From the NCBI GenBank assembly GCA_911728455.2, contig OU452224.1:6076001-6140000 (forward strand): 64,000 nt of DNA, in the 5' to 3' direction. Position 1 is the stretch's first letter. Each line of letters opens with the position of its first letter. This document shows positions 24,401-33,500 of the stretch, piece by piece. Below the pieces are notes generated by a model. It had not been told where the DNA came from. It was given only the letters and a program-made list of their open reading frames with translations, and did no database searches. The stretch comes from Marthasterias glacialis (lineage: Eukaryota; Echinodermata; Asteroidea; Forcipulatida; Asteriidae). Both the position numbers and the translations under genes were made by a program.

Positions 24401-24544
24401 ATGGTGGCCCCCAGTAAAATTTGGCAAGTGTGTTCTTGCTACGAACTTTGCCACACATGGAACCCTTCCTGTATCGGGGCAACACTGGACGTTGCCAAGG
24501 CGAGCTACCGTTATTCTTTTAGAACTTATGCACTTTTCTATTTG
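24401..24544 (+). CDS. TMEM135: TMEM135 exon 1 (coding part)
   Basis: The start codon ATG at 24401 sits in a strong context (AAAATGG). It gives MVAPSKIWQ before the conserved cysteine motif, matching the vertebrate pattern of a short N-terminus with a PSK/LSK-like piece. The exon is 144 bp, 48 codons, and ends in phase 0 at TTG before GTGAGT. It includes residues through YALFYL, aligned with the vertebrate YAPLYL. The frame is too short and spliced to stand out as a long open frame. Confidence 0.93.
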
Positions 24545-27500
24545 GTGAGTCTATGAGTAAATGAGGTGTAAATTCGTGTAATGCCACTATTGACCTATTC
24601 CTTGGTAAATGATAAAAAAGACCCTAATTGTGTAGTAAATTACCTTGACCAGTTGCGGTATGGGTTCGTACTGTGTAAAAATATTGTGACTAGGGAAGTG
24701 TCTAGTTATCCAATTGTGACAGCCCGACAGGAGAACCCAGGTGTTAAATTTCATTTAAATTTACCAAAGTGATGGTGTGCAGCTGGGAGGTTAAAGCCAG
24801 ATTTGACATTGCTGCATCTGCTATTTTATTGCTTCAAACTATCGTTAGTGGCGACCTTTTGTTGTGTGATGAGAGATCGTCAAACAAACCTCGCGACTCC
24901 TGATGACTAGTGCTGCATAACGTGCGATGCGTGACAACAGATTAGTAGGCCTAATCGGTGTCCTGTATGTCGATCACATTGTACCTACCATACCACCTGT
25001 GCGTCCAAGGAAAGGGAACCACTGTCCAGACTGGGAATTTCACACTCACAGTAGATTCGTTCCAAGTCCCTCCGCGCCGCGATTATTTTTTACGCAAGCA
25101 GGATTTTTTTTTACGGATTCGAGCACGTACGTTCAGTTGATCGGAGTTGTGTTAAGTATTCGCAAATGCGTAGTACTTTGCGCAAATTGAAATGAAAGTT
25201 TAGGACCTGATCTAGCAATGATGTCTAATTTTGGCGATAATCTTGTTGCCAATTCGGGCGATGTCGCCAAATCTTGCGATGTCGTCAAATCTGGCTTAAA
25301 CCCCTGACTAGTGTACTGTCAATGGTTAATGTAGTGTTAGCCGACTTGATTTGTTGTCCTCGTTTTAAGTTTTAGAATAATGGGTTAGGCCATGGATAGG
25401 GTTAGGCCAAGGAGGTGGTCAGACGAGATTGACTATAAATAAAAATAGATGGGTTGCAATGCCAATCAATAGATGCAGATGCCATCATTGATGACAATTT
25501 CCATTTGGGCCTGTTTATATATGCATCAAGCTCTGTACTATAGTGTAAATTTCAGTGCAGCTTGAGTTGCTTACCAACCTGTCATGGAAGGAGTTTATGA
25601 AACACACCCATGCAGAAATTTCGCATAATGTACAGTTGTGCGCTGAAAAATGTGCAGTCACTCACTCACTGTCATCAAAGATGGCTGATTTTTTCCCATT
25701 ATTGTTGACGTCATGGGCAACCCATTTTATAAGATTTCATGGCCACATCATTATTTATATATTACTTTGTGTATTATCAATGATATTAATAAACAAAGTG
25801 CGTATAAAATGCTTAAGATATTAAGTACTCAGACTTGGTCTCAGGTCAGAGATGTACTTTGACTATATATTAGTACTACGTACGCAGGCCTTGCGCTGTA
25901 GCTTTTTGTAAAGTAGCCCAAGGGGCTAGTAAACTGTGCATTTTACTTAACCCCCAGGAAGTTTTTGTCGCCCAAATTTTAAACATGTATTGTCATAAAT
26001 GTGTCTTCCTGATACTAATGGTAGTGATCACAACCAGTTTATAGCGGTCAAATGAAGTTACATTGACACACTCAAAAATAAATTAACACATTTCTAAAAT
26101 GTGTTATTCACATCTGAAAAGGAACTTAAGGAAGTAGTATTTACGATAGCCCAATCGTGCCACAGAAGTATATATGATCACTGGGAAAATAATCCGTTAT
26201 AACGAATTAATAATCCATAATAACGAATTAATAATTCGTTATAACGAATTGATAATCCGTATTAACAAAATAATAATCCATTGTAACGAATTAAACATCT
26301 TTATTAACGAATTAATAATCTGTTATAACGAATTAATTAATTCGTTATAACGAATTAATAATCTGTAATAGCAAAACATCAGCATTCTCTTTTACCAACA
26401 TGAATTAAGATGTGTTTGATGGTGGCATTTACAATAACGCTGGACAACTGCAATGCAATACAAACTATTGTTTTATATTAAAAAAAAACACATTCGTTTT
26501 AACATCCCTTGCAGCAAATAGTAAACCCTCACTGACCCATTCATCGGTCACATCTGATTTACTGCCATTTTAAAATGTAAAAGTAAAATTTCCTTACCGT
26601 CCAACTTCCTTACTCCACCGCGCCATCTTGAAAACGGGCTGCATTTGCAGGATCGTGAATTAGTAATTATTAATTTGTTATAACGGATTGTTTAATTCGT
26701 TATTACAGATTATTAATTCGTTATTACGGATTATTAATTCGTTATTACGGATTATTAATTCGTTATTACGGATTATTAATTCGTTATTACGGATTATTAA
26801 TTCTTCATAACGGAATATTTTTTCAGTGATTAAACTTCTGTGATTATATACTTCTGTGGCACGATTGGGCTTTCGTAAGTATGAGCATTATAAACAAGTA
26901 AGTTGCACAGTTTTGAGTAGCCCACAGGACAAGTTGAGAAGTGGTGTTTACTAGCCCATAGCAGTTTTTACTAGACAATGTACGCCGGGCTAGTGCTGAG
27001 CAAGTAGCGTGTCGTGGCCGAGCGGTCTAGGGCACCAAATTCAAGTTCTGGTGGCTGAAAAAGGCACCAACACAAGGAGGGTTTAGACCCTTTAGCTGGG
27101 GCACTGTACTTCTTTTTGGGAGATTTTGACTTTATCTTTCGTACTAGCACCTGGTAAGATGTGTGTGTATCCGCCGTGATGAAGTGGATTTAATACGAAT
27201 GTGTGATACCCTGTTCCAACGAAAAATGGCCCAAATTAGGACAAAGACTCAACAAAATTGCTGCAAAATCACCCACAGGCTTCTCAAGATATCAAAGATG
27301 ACATAAAAAGGCATTTAATTGTACTCCCGTTCATTTTCTGTCCTCCAATTGATGTTTTTTTAGGCAGATAGAGTCAAAATCTCAAAAAAAAAAAAAAAAA
27401 AGGAATACAGCCCCCCAGTTATTGGAGGGTTACTGTACTCTTTCAAGAACCAGCGACGTACATCATTGAAACATTGTGAGTTGATTGTATTTTCTTTTTC

Positions 27501-30500
27501 CGTTGCAGGTTTCTACACTTATTTTACACCGGGGCATCCCCAGTATCAAGAAGCTCATTCTAGACGTTCTACGCTCCACTAACTTCCTGGCAGCCAATGC
27601 AATTGTTTTTATGTCAACAATATGTTTATTCAGGTATTTGATTTTTTTATTTATTTTTTTTTTTTTAGTACTAGAGTGTTTTACCTGAGTGATCCTAGTG
27701 TGAGGCTTGAAATTGACACTGGATAGCAGGCCGGAGGCCGGTGATTTTAGCATCGGCCCAAGTAAACTCATGACTGGACATGTCCAGCGGTCTTGTGTTT
27801 TTGTTTACTTTAAGTCTGATAAAAATCATTTCTGTTCAGCGGAGAATATTATATGTGTTTTTTACCCATACACCGATGTGTGTTAAGCACTGGATACTAA
27901 GTACTTTCCCCGAGTCCTGTGAAAAAAAAATCCAAAGGCATATTCCTCGGGTGGGATTCGAACCCACGACTCCCGCCATTCTAGAGCAGATGTCTTACCA
28001 ACTAGACTACGGAAATTGCCCAGCAGCTAGAGGCAGTTGGAATCCTGTCTGCAGTGGGTACTGCAACCATTATCGCAGATGCTAATTTTTAGGATTGAAC
28101 TGATAGGATTGAACTGCCTCTAGCTGCTGGGCTATCTCGGTAGTCTAGTTGGTAAGACATCTGCTCTAGAATGGCGGGAGTCATGGGTTGAATCCCACCC
28201 AAGGAATATGCCTGTGGATTTTTTTTTTTTTCACAGGACTCGTGGGGGAGGGGGGGAAGTACTGAGTATACAGTGCTTAAAACACATCGGTGAATGGACA
28301 AAAAAACACAAATAATATTCTTTATCCCCGATGTAAAAATTTACATCTATTATAAGAGTGAAGAATACTTGCCCGTAATACAAATGAGATACCTTTTTTC
28401 TTTGTGCTTGTTTCAATTAAAACAGCTAACTGTTAAACTGTGTAGTTATTTTGTTTTTTCTCATTTCAATTGTGGGCTTGTATAAAATAAGTTCTGGTCC
28501 CATAAACATTTTGAGCTACAAGACCTGTGGTCTTGTGGATTTTTCCCAGCATAATCACAACCTCATACCCTGGGCTGTTTCTTGTTGAAGGCGGTGGAAA
28601 AAAAAAACAACGGTGGGCACGATGAAGGTAATGTACCCCATGGGGTGCTGTTCATCACTCCTGTTCCCCTGAGCCATGTACGTATATCTTTGTATCACAT
28701 CACATGACTAGTTCTGGACCAATAAAAGTCACAATCTATAACCATGGTGTAACAATAGGATCTCTTAACACCAACCAACTAGGACCCATATTCTCACACA
28801 AAGCCCAAGTCCTACAATATTCTTCAGTCCGACAGGGTTAGAAGACCATAAAGCCCAAACCCTTTTAAATCCTTGTATATTTTACCCACATGGCATATGA
28901 CCCAATTCCTTCTAAATCCTTTTTCTTAAATATTTTTGGTGAGTGAGCTAATTTTCTTTAGGATGTCTGATGCAGCCCGTGATAATCTGTTAATTATAGT
29001 TTCATATCATATTTATGTTTCCACTTTAGCCAAATTGCATATGACCCGATTCCTACTGTATCACATTTTAGCAAAATCACAAATGATCCTAATCCTTCTA
29101 AATCCATCTTCAACAAAAACAGCCTAATAGCCTAATTCCTACTTAATCCTTCCACAACAGAAACACACTATGACCCAAATCCTTCTGGATCCTTCTCTGC
29201 TGCAGTGGCCTAATACCCCATATCTATCAAAATCCTTCTCTTTGGAGAAAAGGAAATTGAAGGATTTGGGTTGGTTGGGATTAATTTAAAAGCTTTCCCC
29301 GATCGGTGTCAGAAGGCAACCATAACTTTGAATATGCAGTTTCTCGAATCTTGCTGTTTAAAAACGTAAAAATTATACTGTTTTGGATTTTTATTTAATT
29401 TCCAGGAGACTTCTCGGTCGTTTCTACCCATGGTTTGCGTTGGTGCCTGCCTGTGTCGCCTCAGGTGTTGCTATTTCAATGGAACAAAAATCAAGGTGAA
29501 CAAAACTGATGTTATAATAAAGATCGCGGTTTTAGCTTTACCCTTACACCGATGTGTGATAATCACTGTATACTCTCCAAGCCCTGTGGTTCACACTGCT
29601 AATTAAAAAGTCGTCCCCCTGGCGGAATTCGATAGAATTGCTGTAATTGTTTTTCATTGAGGGTACCGCTGGCACAAAGAAACCCAGACCGGGCAATGCC
29701 AAGAGAAGAAAGATTCTCTTTGTTGGATCGTCTGTTTTGTTTCACGACCGAGATAATGTCAAATTCCTGCACCAAAGATCTGCAAAACATCTGCCACTAC
29801 ATACGGCACAAGAGTGGTACTAAACACAGAACCATGGCTCGATTGCCGGCTCACTCTGACTTACCTCCATTGAGCTGAAATACCATGAATGAACAATGGT
29901 GGAAGCCTCTCGATGCCTCGTAATCCTTTCTTGAAACAAAAGGATAAAGGTCTGTAATCGGTGATTACACAAAAATGGCCTCTGAATAGCCACAAAATGC
30001 CATTATATAAGACCTTTTTTTCGTCCTTGTGTGGGTGAAACGAGGCGGGTACCGCAACAATTTAATAGATGTAATAATTTGAATCGGGGATAACGAATAT
30101 TATTTGTAGATGGTACTTGGTAGTCTACCTGGTTAGACATCTGCTCTAGAATGGCAGGGGGTCGTAGGTACGAATCCGAAACGGACTCTGGAAAAGTACT
30201 GAGTATACAGTGCTTAACACACATCAGTGTATGGGTTAAAAAAAAAACCCCACAAATATTAATATTATTTGTGTTTTTACACTTTACACCGGTGTGTTTA
30301 TAAGCACTGAGAAGATTGCAGGGATGAGATTAGTTCAGACTTTTGTCTGAATTCAGAAATGTTTTTGTCTGCCTGGTGGAAAAAAGTAGCCGTTCGTTTT
30401 CTTTAGACATAAAGAAAACAAGCTCTCTGATCTACTTCTCTTGTGCTGAAAATACCGTTCCCAAAAGCTCCTTGAAATCGTGAACTTTGGGGGTTGCTAA

Positions 30501-33500
30501 AATATGGAAATGCCATCATTTCAATATATCTCCCAAAATTTGGATGCTAAGTTTCAGACTTTTTTGGTCAGCAGAGCATCTCATCCCTGAAATTGTTAAT
30601 TGTGTTTTACCCGAGACCTTTGCCATTCCAGTGCAGATGTCTTACCACTGGGACACCGGGCTTGACCCGTAGCTACAGTCAGTTCAGATCCTGTATTTTA
30701 GCCAGCGGGTACTGCATTGATTTTAATAGCTCCTGGTGAAGTTAGCATCTGGGATGAATAGTCTGTATTTTTGACAGCAAGAGGGCGCAAAACTAATTCC
30801 ATTTGAAAGTACAAAAGTAATTCAGTTAAAAATATACAAGTTTTTCAAGCAAATATCTTACACTGATTACATTGTAAAAAACTGTCAATAAAAAAAAATC
30901 CCTAAAAAGTTGATTAATAAGTGCTTTATTAGAAGTCTAATTGCATCTGGTTTACCACTCTATTTTTATGGTTTGACCCCCAATCTACCCCAAAGGGCGC
31001 CCTCTTGCAGCCAAAAATGAGCCCCATTGTATTATTTGTTAGAAGATGGTAACTTTAAACAAACGGGGAACAAAATCTGAAACAAACCAAACCAAAAGAG
31101 CAAAACAAATAATGAAATTACACCCCCGCCCTCAGTAGTTGCCTCCCTTTGGAGCATTAGGAAGCAAATTCTAATCCCACGCCCCTATTTTCTTCTGTAG
31201 GAGACCCACTCTGGCTCTCTACATGGCCACACTGGTGAGTTGTCTTAACTGTTTGTTAACCGTTTCATGTTTTATAACATTTTACAGCAGGATCAAACTT
31301 TCTTCATATTCAGTGCAGCTGGTAAGTGCCAATTTATGAAGTTGCGCACAAGCATTAACATTCAACCTCTCGGACGACATTTATCGTCATAAATGTAGTG
31401 GCTCTTAAATAACACTGCTGCCGTGTTTGAAAAAGTTTCTATCCCCCCTGGCAAAGGTTGCGTTGAGGGGATTTGTTGAGCGTTGCCCTTTTTCACATTC
31501 AAGAGCCGCGGTGAAACATGTTCAGAATCCACAGGACAGATTAACCCCACTGCCACTCCTGTGATTGTTTCTCACTCGCTGATTGCACTGATCTTAACAC
31601 CTTGATTATCTCACTTTAACTCATGGAGCTGGACCTACTCCAGAGCAGAGGATGCGATGTGTACGGTACTTCCTGGGAATTTCCTGGGAATTTCCTGGGA
31701 ATTTCCTGGGAATTTCCTGGGAATTTCCTGGGAATTTCCTGGGAATTTCCTGGGAATTTCCTGGGAATTTCCTGGGAATTTCCTGGGAATTTCCTGGGAA
31801 TTTCCTGGGGTGAACAATTCAAGTGTGAAAGGCCAACCATTTCTTCCTGGGTTGTCTTGTTTGGAAAGGGTAAAATAGACCTTTCTTTTGCAATGTCACA
31901 GCCCAAGTTTTTGCCAACCAAAGTTGGAGAAACTTCGGGGAGCCATCAATGCAAAGCAACAACAGATAATCACAGTTTGTGAAAATGTTACAAAAATATT
32001 CACAAAGAGTGTTGAATATGTTGGAAACAAACCAACCAATAACGGGATGTATTTTCTTCTTAAGCCCCAGCTCAACATTGCTAAACTGACCTTAAATGCT
32101 TTCATTCTTTGCACAAATCAAGATATTTGTAATAAAACCAACCTGTGAAAATGGCAGCTCATTTCGTTGTTTCATTTGCGAGAAAACGGTAAAACTGCAT
32201 TCAGCGTTTCGTGCGCATTCCTGCAGGCAGAGGTTTCGTCTCACTGCAACTAAAACTAATTTTTGATCTTATTTCATTTATTATTTAAAAACTATAACAC
32301 TCTCCGCAGAAATATTTCAAGGAAAGTTTTCTACCATCACGTGTCATGGCAGAGCGGTCTAGTGCACCGGACTCAAGTTCTGGTGGTTAAGTCATCGGGG
32401 TGTGGGTTCAAATCCCGGTCATGACACTTGTGTCCTTGAGCAAGATGCTTAACTATAATTGCTTCTCTTCACCCAGGGGTATAAATGGGTACCTGCGAGG
32501 GTAGAGGTTGATATTGTGTTTGAAAAAGCCTTCGGAGCGCCACGGCAGCTCGGGGCTGTATACTCCCCAGGGAGCTGAGAAAGTTTACAAGAATGTTATT
32601 GGCCCAATGACCAGGGCACAAAAAATGTAAAGCGCATTGAGACGTTATTGTGAAATGCGCTATGTAAGAACTAGTTATTATTATTATCACTATTTTTGTA
32701 CCGGGTAAGGTATATGTAAATCTGTGAACATTTATGTTTTTCTTCTTGCCAATGTTGAGCTGGGGCTTTAACTGGGAAGTTTGCAAAAATGTTGAATTTG
32801 GTCACAATGTCTGTGAACAAGATTGAACGTTTTTCTACATTTGGCCGTCCATGCCAACCAGCACAGCTTGTTTATCAACAGTAGAAGGGTCTATAATGTT
32901 GGACCAACTTAACCATGATCCGATACAATACGGGTAAATACAGCGCCAACTCACAATGCAGTACGCCCTCTACAGCTTACCTCGGAGACTCCATTGCCGT
33001 AAAAGCCGTCAACTAAAAAAATTCACACACTTGCAACTCGGCACCACACGGGCAGTTTGGGACCTTTAATTTTTTCTTTTTATGCAACTCGCCCATCACA
33101 AGGCCCCAAAGGCCACTCGAGGTGTGGGCTACCTTTTGAAGGGATAGAAACCTGCCCCAATGCGCAGAAACAAGACATGGCGAGATATAAAAGCAAGTCT
33201 CTTCACAGCACAGCTAAGAACAGGGAGGGGTAAATGGATCCCATTTGAGACAAACATAACTGCCTCTTCCCCTATTTAAAGCAGTTATAGTGAAGTGTCT
33301 TGCTCAAGGACACAATTGTCACGACCGGGATTCGAACCCACATCCTGACGACTCAGCCACCAGAACTTGAGTCTAAAGCGCTCGTCCATGACACGCTACT
33401 AAATGGCTGAGTGTAAAAATCATTCACAAAAATTGCCGTTTTTTTTCATTCAGAGAAAATACCAATGCCTAATTGGAGTGTGGGGTATCACATATTTTAG

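Larger units (their letters stand above)
24545..27508 (+). other. TMEM135 intron 1
   Basis: A 2.96-kb intron with donor GTGAGT and acceptor TTTTTCCGTTGCAG. It contains repeat family R (25872-26998) interrupted by a foldback element (26141-26878). It also holds a degraded SINE S1 head at 27004-27070 and an A-run near 27384-27401. No exon was found between, and frames at 24581-24772 and 25555-25824 look non-coding. Confidence 0.85.

Noticed and set aside
31616-31982. Four overlapping open frames with 11-residue repeats
   Set aside because: They arise from the 11-bp array, which repeats in all frames every 33 bases. The segment is inside an intron of TMEM135.
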